Notes: a model not told the origin generated them from the letters alone. DNA of 8,596 nucleotides from Chloroflexota bacterium (GCA_023380675.1 JAMCRS010000099.1:1-8596); one strand, 5' to 3'; shown: positions 1 to 7,108, counted from the stretch's first letter. Translations and numbers: made by a program.

Positions 1-2
1 CC

Positions 3-950
3 TACCGCCCCGCGATAGACGCCGGCGCGCTCGAGCGATTCAGGTCGCACGTCCGTGAGCTAGGGCTGAATTTCGAAGAAGACGAGCTGACGGTCCTCGC
101 GACACTCGACACGCCGGCGCGGGTCCAGGAATTCCTCAATACTCAGGTGTACTATAACTTCGATCACTCGGCAGTCGAGCAGGAGGAGACGGCCCGACCG
201 CCGCGCCTCGTCCTGCGATCCGGGGTGGCGCACTGCTTTGAAGGCGCCATCTTTGCGTTCGCGGTAGACTGGCTGCACGGCCACGCTCCGCGCTGGGCGC
301 TCCTGGAAGCAAGCCAGGACTCGGAACACAATCTGGTCGTCCTGCAAGACCCGCAGACGGGGCTGTACGGCTGCAACGCGCATTCCGCCGACGTGGGCCT
401 CGACGGCCGTCCCTGCGAGTACGAGAGCGTCCGTGCGATGGCCGAGTCGTACCACCCGTACTATTTCAGCGACCGCACGCGCATTCCGACTGACATTTCG
501 GTGGTCGGATACTCCGACCCGTTCGATTTCGTGGGCCGGTTCGGTTATCGATGGATGGACGCGCAAGAGATGCTGTGGGACATTTACTACACCTACATCG
601 ACGACACGGTCACTTTCCATTACCTATTCGACGATTCAGGGGAAACGCATCTCTATCCGGTCCTGCGGGCGCTCAAAGAGGGATGGATTGCTTTCGATCA
701 GCAAGGCAAGCCGTTCGTCGAGGTGAGCCGCCTGCCGAGTGAGGCGCGAGCGCTGTGGGCAAAGTTCTGGGAGCTGCACGGAGACAATCGCACGTACCGG
801 CGGCCGCGAGGTAAAGAAGCCGAGCTCGAGCAGGTGTTCATGCGGCTGACCGGGACGACGCCTATCGACCTCGACGACAATGCGTTCGACCTGCAATTTT
901 ATCTGGCGGCGGGATACCGGGTCGAGGATTTGATGAGGAAGGAAAGATAG
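3..950 (+). CDS. Transglutaminase-like cysteine protease-fold protein, 5' end missing
   Basis: The reading frame is open from the first complete codon at position 3 to a TAG at 948-950, so the true start lies off the left edge. A GTG at 147 is in frame, but the 48 codons before it read as ordinary protein (ending TLDTPARVQEFLNTQ), so it is not the start. About 315 residues are visible. The segment AHCFEGAIFAFA puts a Cys (codon 234-236) in the context typical of the catalytic Cys of transglutaminase-like proteins. About 30 residues on, DSEHNLVVLQD offers the His, followed by a conserved-looking GCNAHSAD segment. From memory this resembles a family of stand-alone bacterial transglutaminase-like proteins; the substrate is unknown. 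No signal peptide or membrane helix is seen in the visible part. It is convergent with the acyl-CoA mutase cluster and probably unrelated to it. The fold assignment is moderately sure; no activity is claimed. Confidence 0.7.
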   Translation, partial: YRPAIDAGALERFRSHVRELGLNFEEDELTVLATLDTPARVQEFLNTQVYYNFDHSAVEQEETARPPRLVLRSGVAHCFEGAIFAFAVDWLHGHAPRWALLEASQDSEHNLVVLQDPQTGLYGCNAHSADVGLDGRPCEYESVRAMAESYHPYYFSDRTRIPTDISVVGYSDPFDFVGRFGYRWMDAQEMLWDIYYTYIDDTVTFHYLFDDSGETHLYPVLRALKEGWIAFDQQGKPFVEVSRLPSEARALWAKFWELHGDNRTYRRPRGKEAELEQVFMRLTGTTPIDLDDNAFDLQFYLAAGYRVEDLMRKER

Positions 951-1007
951 AGGCAGAGAATTGGCGGGTGCTCTCCCGTTGCATGATTCGCGTGCGCGCC
1001 GAGATAC

Positions 1008-1036
1008 CGGAGACGTGTCACCGACACGTCTCTACC
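1008..1036. repeat. Hairpin repeat, copy 1
   Basis: First of two identical 29-bp copies. Its core is a perfect inverted repeat: arm GAGACGTGTC at 1010-1019, loop ACC at 1020-1022, complementary arm GACACGTCTC at 1023-1032. A TACC tail follows on the plus strand. Outside the core, ACCG (1006-1009) can pair with CGGT (1037-1040) across the TACC bulge in this copy only. It resembles the short dispersed palindromic (REP-like) intergenic repeats of many bacteria; that class assignment is inference. Confidence 0.85.
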
Positions 1037-1082
1037 CGGTGGTCGACGCGAGGACGGACGCGCGCGGGCACCGGTCGGGCGA

Positions 1083-1111
1083 CGGAGACGTGTCACCGAC
1101 ACGTCTCTACC
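1083..1111. repeat. Hairpin repeat, copy 2
   Basis: Second identical 29-bp copy, in the same orientation as copy 1 and offset from it by 75 bp (46 bp between copies). The arms are 1085-1094 and 1098-1107, with loop ACC at 1095-1097. The flanks differ from those of copy 1, so the repeat unit itself was duplicated or conserved rather than a longer block. No T-run follows the stem on either strand, so it is not a classic intrinsic terminator, though stable hairpins between convergent genes can protect or end transcripts. Confidence 0.85.
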
Positions 1112-1150
1112 ATACGTAATTTCGACGAACTCGAGGAACCTTGATAACGA

Positions 1151-1182
1151 CTTGGGCGGCACGCATCACAGGCCGCCGCAAG
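1151..1182 (-). terminator. Possible hairpin downstream of the mutase gene
   Basis: CTTG (1151-1154) and GGCGGC (1155-1160) can pair with GCCGCC (1172-1177) and CAAG (1179-1182), giving a 10-bp stem with one bulged G and an 11-nt loop. On the minus strand it lies about 70 bp past the stop of the last gene of the cluster and is followed by TCGTTATC, which is only weakly T-rich. It is therefore at best a weak or rho-assisted terminator, and it could be chance in GC-rich DNA. Confidence 0.25.
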
Positions 1183-1253
1183 AACCGTCTCTATTGGCCT
1201 TTAGGAAGACCCCCAATGACCGTAGCCTTCCCCCCGGTCCCCGCGAATCGAGG

Positions 1254-2930
1254 CTAGATTATTGCCGGCTCTTTGTATTCCCCCCATACCTTGCGAAGCA
1301 CATCCATGATTTCGCCGAGCGTGGCGTAAGCGGTCACCGCGTCAATTAGAAGGGGCATGAGATTGGCGCGGTCCTTTTTTGCGGCATCGCCGATCGCGGC
1401 GAGTGCGGCCTGGACGCGCGCGCCGTCCCGTTCACGGCGGACACGCCGCAGGCGCTCGATCTGATGCCGCGCGCCGGCTTCGTCGACGCGCAATAGCGGC
1501 ACCTTGAGCTCCTCCGGCACGACATAGTCGTTCACGCCGACCACGATGCGATCCTTCTGCTCGATCTCCTTTTGGTAGCGCGCGGCACTGTCAGCGATTT
1601 CGCGTTGGAAAAAGCCGCGTTCGATCGCCGGCAAAACCCCACCCAGTTTATCAACCCGGTCGAAATAGTCCAGCGCCTCCCGCTCGAGCCGGTTGGTGAG
1701 CGCTTCGAGAAAGTACGAGCCTCCGAGCGGGTCGACGGTGTTGGTCACGCCGGACTCGTGTGCGATGATCTGCTGCGTCCTGAGCGCGATGGTGGCGGCG
1801 CCTTCGCTCGGGAGCGCCCACGCTTCGTCGAGCGAGTTGGTGTGCAGCGACTGCGTGCCGCCGAGCACGGCGGCGAGCGCCTGGAGCGCGACGCGAGCGA
1901 CGTTATTCATGGGCTGCTGCGCCGTGAGCGAGACGCCGGCGGTCTGCGTGTGGAAGCGCATCAGCCAGGAGCGCGGATTGACAGCTCCCATCTCGTCGCG
2001 GATCCAGCGCGCCCAGATACGGCGGGCGGCGCGGTACTTGGCCAGCTCTTCGAAAAAGTCATTGTGGGCGTTGAAAAAGAAAGAGAGCCTCGGCGCAAAG
2101 TCGTCCACCTTCATGCCGCGGCGGATGCCCCAGCGGACGTATTCCATGCCGTCGGCCAGCGTAAACGCGAGCTCCTGGGCGGCGGTGGAACCGGCCTCGC
2201 GGATGTGATAGCCCGAGATCGAGATGGTGTTCCAGAGCGGCAGCTCCTGCGTGCCGAACTCCATCGTGTCGACGACGAGGCGCATCGACGGCGCGGGCGG
2301 GAAGATGAATTCTTTCTGCGCGACGTACTCCTTGAGGATATCGTTCTGGATCGTTCCGCCGAGCCGGGCGCGCGGGATGCCGCGGCTTTCGGCCGCGGCG
2401 ATATACATCGCCCAAATGATCGCCGCGGGCGAGTTGATCGTCATCGACGTGGTCACGGCGTCGACCGGAATGCCGTCAAAGAGGAGTTGCATGTCCGCGA
2501 GGGACGAGACGGCGACGCCGCACTTGCCGAACTCGCCGGCCGCACGCGGGTCGTCCGTGTCCAGCCCGTATAGGGTAGGCATGTCGAAGGCGGCGGAGAG
2601 GCCGGTCTCGCCGTGCTCGAGAAGGTATTTGAACCGCGCGTTGGTTTCCTCGGCGGTGCCAAAGCCGGCGAACATGCGCATTGTCCACGGCTTGACGCGA
2701 TACATGGTTGGGTGAATGCCGCGCGTAAAGGGGAACTCGCCCGGTGCGCCGATGTCGCGCGCATAGTCCATATCCGCGATGTCTAATGGCGTATAGAGGC
2801 GATCGATCGTCTCGCCGGAAGTCGTGACGAAGCGCTCGCGGCGTTCGGGCGCGCGTGCGAGCGCCCGCTGTAGCGTGGTTTCTTCCCATTTGTCTTTGGC
2901 GTGTTGAATCTTACCTAACTCGTCGAACAT
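1254..2930 (-). CDS. Acyl-CoA mutase large subunit, isobutyryl-CoA-mutase-like residues
   Basis: A 558-residue B12-dependent acyl-CoA mutase catalytic (TIM-barrel) subunit without the C-terminal cobalamin-binding domain, so it needs a separate small subunit. Family motifs in order: [13 protein letters not shown] (66-78), [16 protein letters not shown] (82-97), [10 protein letters not shown] (193-202), [14 protein letters not shown] (237-250, with the family's active-site His at 242), [15 protein letters not shown] (326-340), [10 protein letters not shown] (357-366). Numbering runs two behind Propionibacterium methylmalonyl-CoA mutase. Its substrate-setting Tyr89 and Arg207 are Phe87 and Gln205 here, and the position that is Asp117 in 2-hydroxyisobutyryl-CoA mutase is Ala114. 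Phe/Gln/Ala is the known pattern of isobutyryl-CoA mutase, which interconverts isobutyryl-CoA and n-butyryl-CoA. The specificity is inferred; the family is certain. ATG at 2930 is preceded by GAGGAG with 5-nt spacing. Last gene of the cluster, 20 bp after the epimerase. Automatic annotation would probably call it methylmalonyl-CoA mutase. Confidence 0.9.
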   Translation of the reverse strand: MFDELGKIQHAKDKWEETTLQRALARAPERRERFVTTSGETIDRLYTPLDIADMDYARDIGAPGEFPFTRGIHPTMYRVKPWTMRMFAGFGTAEETNARFKYLLEHGETGLSAAFDMPTLYGLDTDDPRAAGEFGKCGVAVSSLADMQLLFDGIPVDAVTTSMTINSPAAIIWAMYIAAAESRGIPRARLGGTIQNDILKEYVAQKEFIFPPAPSMRLVVDTMEFGTQELPLWNTISISGYHIREAGSTAAQELAFTLADGMEYVRWGIRRGMKVDDFAPRLSFFFNAHNDFFEELAKYRAARRIWARWIRDEMGAVNPRSWLMRFHTQTAGVSLTAQQPMNNVARVALQALAAVLGGTQSLHTNSLDEAWALPSEGAATIALRTQQIIAHESGVTNTVDPLGGSYFLEALTNRLEREALDYFDRVDKLGGVLPAIERGFFQREIADSAARYQKEIEQKDRIVVGVNDYVVPEELKVPLLRVDEAGARHQIERLRRVRRERDGARVQAALAAIGDAAKKDRANLMPLLIDAVTAYATLGEIMDVLRKVWGEYKEPAII

Positions 2931-2950
2931 GCTTACTCCTCGGCCGCCGA

Positions 2951-3367
2951 TCAGCCGTCCTGGCGTGCGGCCTTTTGGTACAGCTCGATCAGGACGCCGT
3001 GTGCGCTCTTGGGGTGGACGAAGGCGTAGCGCATGCCCTGCGCATTCTGCCGCGGCGTTTCGTCGATGAGCTGCGCACCGCTCTTCTTCAGGCGGGCCAG
3101 CGCCCCGTCGATATCGTCTACCTCGAAGCAGATGTGGTGGACGCCCTCACCCCGCTTTGACAGGAACTTGGCGAGCCCGCTTTCCGTGTCCTGCGGCTCG
3201 ACCAATTCCAGGTCGCTCGATCCGATCGGAAGAAAGGCAACGCGCGTACGCCCGCCCTCCTCGGATTCGACACGGTCAAGTTGAACGCCCAACGCGTATT
3301 CAAAAAAATCGAGCGCGTCCTCGATGTTCTGTACCGCAATGCCGATGTGATCGATTCGAGTAATCAT
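2951..3367 (-). CDS. mce: Methylmalonyl-CoA epimerase
   Basis: A 138-residue protein of the vicinal-oxygen-chelate (glyoxalase-like) superfamily, the usual length for methylmalonyl-CoA epimerase. It interconverts (S)- and (R)-methylmalonyl-CoA, linking propionyl-CoA carboxylase to methylmalonyl-CoA mutase in the cytoplasm. Two beta-alpha-beta-beta-beta modules are visible: [19 protein letters not shown] at the start and [19 protein letters not shown] from residue 75. Likely metal ligands are His7, Glu54 (LELVEP), His77 or His78, and Glu128 (VLIELYQ); the known Propionibacterium set is His/Gln/His/Glu, so Glu54 may replace the Gln. [12 protein letters not shown] near the end is the usual family close. 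ATG at 3367 follows GAAGGGA with close spacing. It lies 109 bp after the DUF362 gene and 20 bp before the Phe/Gln mutase gene. It could be another VOC protein, but the motifs and context make epimerase very likely. Confidence 0.93.
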   Translation of the reverse strand: MITRIDHIGIAVQNIEDALDFFEYALGVQLDRVESEEGGRTRVAFLPIGSSDLELVEPQDTESGLAKFLSKRGEGVHHICFEVDDIDGALARLKKSGAQLIDETPRQNAQGMRYAFVHPKSAHGVLIELYQKAARQDG

Positions 3368-3476
3368 GGATCCCTTCGGGTACGCTGGATGCAGGGCTAC
3401 CGGTCGCTTTCACACGTGCGGCCGCAGCCGTCAACCTGTTCTTAGGTAACTACACGGGCAGGCACGCCGGTCCGGC
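3368..3476 (-). promoter_or_regulatory. Longest intergenic gap in the cluster, possible internal promoter
   Basis: At 109 bp this is the only gap in the minus-strand cluster longer than 30 bp. On the minus strand TTGACG (plus-strand 3429-3434) could be a -35 element. Seventeen bases later the -10 position reads GAAAGC, a poor match. A promoter giving the epimerase and second mutase separate expression is possible but weakly supported. No terminator with a T-run is seen. Confidence 0.2.
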
Positions 3477-4595
3477 TCAGGCGGTCTGCAGCGCCAGGCA
3501 GCCTTCCTTTTGGTAACGCTGGAACAACTGCCCCCAGGTCGTATTCTCTCGCCAACGCTCGGCAACGCCCTTGAACTTGAGCGGCCAGTGCATATAGTCC
3601 TGCTCGATCTCGCCGATCAGAGTAGGAATTGCGACAATCGGAGACCGCAAGACCGGTCTTTGCAGCACCCGCGTGGGGCCATACCATGCCATCCAGGCCA
3701 GGAACGTGTGCGTACTGTAGCCCACCTTAAAGCCCCAGCTCTCGCTCGAGACGTCATCGCCGACAACCTGAATTTCGCGCACGTCGCCCACGCCCAGGCC
3801 GCGTTCGTGAGCCAAGCGGATGTACTTGATGCTCAGTGGATCGAATCCCATCAGCTTGGCGGCCACCGCGTCGATCGCGACCTGGTCCGCCGAAGCGAGG
3901 ATGACGCTCTTGACCTGCGGCTCCATCAGGCGCGGACCCGGCCCGTTGCCGGCCGTCGTCCCGTCCATCACGGCGAATATTCCCGGATGGATCTCCTTTT
4001 GGATGGCAAGCAGGTCGACCAACGTCTCGTGGATCCACGTATGCGTATAGTGGCGATACTTGGTCAAGAGCCCGCCGAACGCATTCTTGATCGCGCCGGT
4101 CGTCGTCGTGTACATGTGCGTTTTGACCGTTGGAAGATGGACAATGTTCTTGCCGATGAAATAGTCCGGGATGTAGATGCCTTTGGGGTAGATCTGGTCG
4201 AGCGCCAACATGGTCGCTTGAGGCCGATACCGCACCCACGTCATGTCCTGCGACCGAAAATTGTAGCGCACCGGGACGTTGTGTCCGCGGAATATGGGGA
4301 CGTAGCCGTTCAGGTCCTCGCCTTTGAAGGCATTCGTCACAACCGTTTGATTCTGGACGCACACGAGGTCGTCGAATTCCGAGCGCCGCAGCGCGAGGAT
4401 CGTGCCCTCCAACTGCCACGGAGTCGTGTTCGCCGCGGGCATTGGAAAGTGCCACGAGATGTTGTCCTTGAGGATCGTGGTCACGCTCCGGTCGAGCGCC
4501 CGCGCGCCGTTTGCGAGATCGAACAAACGGCCATAGTCTTCCAGGACCGTTTCCGGCTTGGTCCGCAACACGGCGACGCGTGACGGTGTGTTCAT
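3477..4595 (-). CDS. DUF362 domain-containing protein
   Basis: A 372-residue protein of the DUF362 family, whose biochemical role is not established. Family-like segments: IVHLPTVKTHMYTTTTGAIKN (about 151-171), with the Lys-Thr-His and the following AIKNAFGG; MDGTTAGNGPGPR (210-222); and ADQVAIDAVAAKLMGFDP (236-253). There are only two cysteines (about 79 and 366) and no CxxCxxC ferredoxin cluster, so it is not one of the DUF362 proteins fused to an iron-sulfur domain. No signal peptide is seen; a mildly hydrophobic stretch near 297-330 is not a clear membrane helix. The start is taken as ATG at 4595 because AAGGAG sits 6 nt upstream; a TTG one codon earlier at 4598 would sit too close. It begins 13 bp after the frame-corrected stop of the TfoX-like gene, so it is probably co-transcribed. 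No function in acyl-CoA metabolism is known to me. Confidence 0.85.
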   Translation of the reverse strand: MNTPSRVAVLRTKPETVLEDYGRLFDLANGARALDRSVTTILKDNISWHFPMPAANTTPWQLEGTILALRRSEFDDLVCVQNQTVVTNAFKGEDLNGYVPIFRGHNVPVRYNFRSQDMTWVRYRPQATMLALDQIYPKGIYIPDYFIGKNIVHLPTVKTHMYTTTTGAIKNAFGGLLTKYRHYTHTWIHETLVDLLAIQKEIHPGIFAVMDGTTAGNGPGPRLMEPQVKSVILASADQVAIDAVAAKLMGFDPLSIKYIRLAHERGLGVGDVREIQVVGDDVSSESWGFKVGYSTHTFLAWMAWYGPTRVLQRPVLRSPIVAIPTLIGEIEQDYMHWPLKFKGVAERWRENTTWGQLFQRYQKEGCLALQTA

Positions 4596-4608
4596 CAACC
4601 GCTCCTTC

Positions 4609-5033
4609 TCAGCGCCCTTGCTTCTTTGGCGGCAGCGTTTTGGCGAATTCGTGCGCCCGCTCTAGCCAGGAATTGAGGCCCGCATTGGACTTAGAACGGA
4701 GGGTGGAACAACAAACCACCCTTTCATCGGGCGACCGGGCATCATCTCGAATGGCCGTCCTTCAGCGAGCCGCGCTCCAACCTCGGGCGACAAGCAGACG
4801 ATCACCTTGTGGCCGAAGACAAAGGAAAACATGTTGCCGTTCGAGAATGCGGACGGACAGCCGAACATTTTGCGCTGCTGGGCTTGAAGTCTATGCAGCG
4901 CCGCCTCGAAGGTGCGAGCCAACTCAGCCGGCGCCTTTTCGAAAGGCGGCATCGCCCGTTTGGGCCCCGCGCGCGGCGACAGCTTGCTCCCTTTCGGCGG
5001 TGTCTTGTGCGTCAAGGTGCGTTTTGCCGGCAT
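4609..5033 (-). pseudogene. TfoX N-terminal-like protein with a single-base frameshift
   Basis: Resembles the small TfoX/Sxy N-terminal-domain proteins: KMFGCPSAFSNGNMFSFVFG (55-74), then FEMMPGRPMKGWFVVPPSVL (95-114). The unbroken frame runs on only to an early stop at 4662-4664 (123 residues), and its last nine residues (SPMRASIPG) are unlike the family. Shifting frame near 4689-4695, as if one A were missing from CTAAGTCC, restores KSNAGLNSWLERAHEFAKTL and PPKKQGR to a TGA at 4609-4611. That is the expected family C-terminus and gives 141 residues. The restored stop also sits neatly 13 bp before the DUF362 start. So either the gene is mutated or the assembly lost one base. Residues 1-30 are a Lys/Arg/Pro-rich leader before the domain. 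ATG at 5033 follows AAAGGAG, 8 bp after the DUF1801 gene. TfoX itself is a competence regulator in Gammaproteobacteria; these short relatives have no firm role. Confidence 0.8.
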
Positions 5034-5041
5034 CCGCTCCT

Positions 5042-5467
5042 TTACGCCGGTGGTTTCGATCGCGCGCGCTTTGTTTTTGGCATTGGCACGGCTCGTTTGG
5101 ATTGCGCCACGGCAACCCGGGCCAGTTTACGGAGCGACGGCCGCTTTAGCTCCGCGGCGCTCTTGATCTTGACGTGCCGCAGCTTTTTGCCCGTGCCTTG
5201 TAGCAGGCCGTCTGGATCGGGCAATTCGGTCCCGCGCATAAAGTGCAGACTGACATACTCCTTCTGGGGCGAAATCGAAAAGATCGCGTCGCTCGACTTG
5301 TCGGTATTTCCATACCAGGAATTGCTCCAGCCGAAGTACGTTTTTTCCACCGCCGACGGGAGGATGGCGAGCACAAATGCTCGCGTCTTGATCGTCAACG
5401 CGCGGACTTGCGGACTGTATTTGGCGACGAGCTTGTCGAATTCGGCCTTGGATTCTTTGGTCGGCAT
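5042..5467 (-). CDS. DUF1801 domain-containing protein
   Basis: A 141-residue cytoplasmic protein of the DUF1801 (YdhG-like) family. The core reads VRALTIKTRAFVLAILPSAV (21-40), then EKTYFGWSNSWYG, then ISPQKEYVSLHFMRGTELPD (65-84), then DPDGLLQGTGKKLRHVKIKS (84-103); the GTGKKxRHVK segment is the most diagnostic. A Lys/Arg-rich tail follows from about residue 124. The biochemical role of the family is not settled; some members have been described as iron chaperone-like. ATG at 5467 is preceded by GGGAGG with 5-nt spacing, while the upstream in-frame GTG at 5473 would overlap that ribosome site, so the ATG is preferred. It lies 27 bp after the Tyr/Arg mutase gene and 8 bp before the TfoX-like gene. 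DUF1801 and TfoX-N proteins are, from memory, often found side by side, which suggests a two-gene insert. Confidence 0.85.
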   Translation of the reverse strand: MPTKESKAEFDKLVAKYSPQVRALTIKTRAFVLAILPSAVEKTYFGWSNSWYGNTDKSSDAIFSISPQKEYVSLHFMRGTELPDPDGLLQGTGKKLRHVKIKSAAELKRPSLRKLARVAVAQSKRAVPMPKTKRARSKPPA

Positions 5468-5494
5468 CTGCACCTCCCGTCGACATGCCGGCGG

Positions 5495-7108
5495 CTAGAA
5501 AAAAGCTCCGCCTCGATATTCGCCGAACTCTTGCCTGAGCGCGTCGCAGATCTCGCCGATCGTCGCGTACGCTTCCACGCAATCCAGTATCGCCGGCATC
5601 AGGTTGGAATCCCCGTGCGCCGCCTGGCCCAGCGCCGCCAACGAGTCCTTAAGGCGGCGCGAGTCCCGGCGGGCGCGGAGCGCCTGGAGCCGAGCGCACT
5701 GTTCCTGGCGAACCCTTGGATTGACCCGCAATAGGTTGGCGTGAGACGTGCCCGCGCCGCTCTTGAAGGCATTCACACCGACGACGATTCGTTCGTTGGA
5801 ATCGACCTCGGTCTGGAATTTCCAAGCGCTCTCCTGGATCTCGCGCGTCACGTAGCCGCTCTCGATCGCCTTGAGCGCGCCCCCCATGCGCTCGATCTTG
5901 TCGACGTATTCACCGGCGAGCCGTTCGATCTCGTCGGTCAAGTGTTCGACGTAGTACGAACCCGCGGTCGGATCGATCGTGTTCGTGACGCCGCTCTCGT
6001 GGGCGATGATCTGCTGCGTGCGAAGCGCGACCTGGACCGACTGCTCGCTCGGCAGCGCGAGCGCTTCGTCGTACGAGTTCGAGTGGAGCGACTGCGTGCC
6101 GCCGAGCACGGCGGCAAGCGCTTCAATCGCGGTCCGAACGATGTTGTTCTCCGGCTGCTGGGCAGTCAGAGAGACGCCGGCCGTCTGGGTGTGAAAGCGC
6201 AGCATCATGGACGCCGGTTTTACGGCGCCAAAGCGATCTTTGGCGAGACGCGCCCAGAGGCGGCGCGCCGCGCGGAATTTCGCGATCTCTTCAATAAAGT
6301 CCAGCTGTGCGACGAAAAAGAAGGACAGCTGCGAAGCGAAATCGTCGAACGCCAAGCCGCGCGCGAGCGTCGATTCGACGTACTGGACGGCGTTGGCGAA
6401 CGTGAACGCGACTTCCTGCACCGCCGTGGAGCCGGCCTCACGAATGTGATAGCCGCTGATCGAGATGGGGTTCCAGTTGGGGAGCTCGCGCGCACAATAC
6501 TCGATGATGTCGGTCGCGAGGCGCATCGACGGCGCCGGCGGAAAGATATAGGTCCCACGTGCGATGTATTCTTTGAGGATGTCGTTCTGCACGGTGCCGC
6601 GCAGCGCCTTGGGGTCGACTCCCTGCTTGCGGGCGACCGCGACGTAGAGGGCGAGGAGAATGGGCGCGGTCGCGTTGATCGTCATCGACGTCGAGACTTT
6701 GTCGAGCGGGATTCCGTCGAACAATCGCTCCATGTCTTCGAGCGACGAAATCGCGACGCCGACTTTGCCGACCTCACCCTCCGCCATCGCCGCGTCGGAA
6801 TCGTAGCCGGTCTGAGTCGGCAAGTCGAACGCGACGGACAGGCCGGTCTGGCCTTGCGCCAGGAGATACTTGTAACGCGCATTCGATTCGTCGGCGCTGG
6901 CGTAGCCGGCGTACTGGCGCATCGTCCAAAAACGCCCACGATACATCGTGGGCTGAATTCCGCGTGTAAAGGGATATTCGCCGGGAAAGCCGAGGCGTGC
7001 GTCGCTGGGATCGCCGCCGCGCTCCACGCCGTAGACCTGATCGACCGAAAGGCCGGAGAGGGTTTCGAACTCGCGCCGCCGTTCTGGATTCTGCTTGCGA
7101 TCTGACAT
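5495..7108 (-). CDS. mcmA: Methylmalonyl-CoA mutase large (catalytic) subunit
   Basis: A 537-residue B12-dependent mutase catalytic subunit that ends where the linker to a cobalamin domain would start ([15 protein letters not shown] near the C-terminus), so it needs a separate B12 subunit. Motifs in order: [17 protein letters not shown] (45-61), [15 protein letters not shown] (62-76), [20 protein letters not shown] (172-191), [14 protein letters not shown] (216-229, His221), [18 protein letters not shown] (305-322), [10 protein letters not shown] (336-345). Numbering runs 23 behind Propionibacterium methylmalonyl-CoA mutase: Tyr66 matches Tyr89, Arg184 matches Arg207, Arg59 matches Arg82. The Tyr/Arg pair supports (R)-methylmalonyl-CoA to succinyl-CoA conversion. 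Oddity: the usual APRLSFF segment reads ASQLSFF, with Gln260 for the common Arg. ATG at 7108 has a modest AAGGTGG upstream. It lies 29 bp after the biotin carrier gene and is a clear paralogue of the mutase at 1254-2930. Confidence 0.92.
   Translation of the reverse strand: MSDRKQNPERRREFETLSGLSVDQVYGVERGGDPSDARLGFPGEYPFTRGIQPTMYRGRFWTMRQYAGYASADESNARYKYLLAQGQTGLSVAFDLPTQTGYDSDAAMAEGEVGKVGVAISSLEDMERLFDGIPLDKVSTSMTINATAPILLALYVAVARKQGVDPKALRGTVQNDILKEYIARGTYIFPPAPSMRLATDIIEYCARELPNWNPISISGYHIREAGSTAVQEVAFTFANAVQYVESTLARGLAFDDFASQLSFFFVAQLDFIEEIAKFRAARRLWARLAKDRFGAVKPASMMLRFHTQTAGVSLTAQQPENNIVRTAIEALAAVLGGTQSLHSNSYDEALALPSEQSVQVALRTQQIIAHESGVTNTIDPTAGSYYVEHLTDEIERLAGEYVDKIERMGGALKAIESGYVTREIQESAWKFQTEVDSNERIVVGVNAFKSGAGTSHANLLRVNPRVRQEQCARLQALRARRDSRRLKDSLAALGQAAHGDSNLMPAILDCVEAYATIGEICDALRQEFGEYRGGAFF

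Larger units (their letters stand above)
951..1253. other. Non-coding region between convergent genes
   Basis: This 303-bp stretch separates the stop of the rightward transglutaminase-like gene from the stop of the leftward mutase gene. No credible gene was found. A minus-strand open frame across 899-1162 has an amino-acid sequence that simply repeats GRDVSVTRLR because it reads through two DNA repeats. The stretch contains two copies of a 29-bp hairpin repeat (1008-1036, 1083-1111) and one unrelated hairpin (1151-1182), listed separately. CGTCTCTA at 1186-1193 matches the right arm of the repeat and could be a decayed remnant, but 8 bp can occur by chance. No canonical rho-independent terminator (GC stem plus T-run) is visible for either gene. 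Confidence 0.7.

Noticed and set aside
1008..1111. The two repeats as a minimal CRISPR array
   Set aside because: Only two copies, a near-perfect palindrome covering most of the unit, and no cas gene in view; a dispersed hairpin repeat fits better.
899..1162. An 87-residue minus-strand frame with a repeated GRDVSVTRLR peptide
   Set aside because: The peptide repeat is only the translation of the two 29-bp DNA hairpin repeats, spaced by a multiple of three.
1572..2573. A 333-residue open frame on the plus strand
   Set aside because: Antisense shadow of the Phe/Gln mutase; composition is typical of reversed GC-rich coding DNA.
1254..2930. Mutase genes truncated by loss of their B12 domain
   Set aside because: Both mutases stop at the same family boundary, as normal large subunits of split mutases do.
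3510..4583. A 357-residue open frame on the plus strand
   Set aside because: Antisense shadow of the DUF362 gene; the minus strand has family motifs and a good ribosome site while this frame has neither.
5042..5164. Basic C-terminal tail of the DUF1801 protein as a DNA-binding domain
   Set aside because: It is short, low-complexity Lys/Arg/Pro sequence without a recognisable fold; no function can be claimed.
5741..7105. A 454-residue open frame on the plus strand
   Set aside because: It lies antisense to the Tyr/Arg mutase, is Arg/Asp/Val-rich low-quality sequence with no domain, and arises from high GC codon bias.
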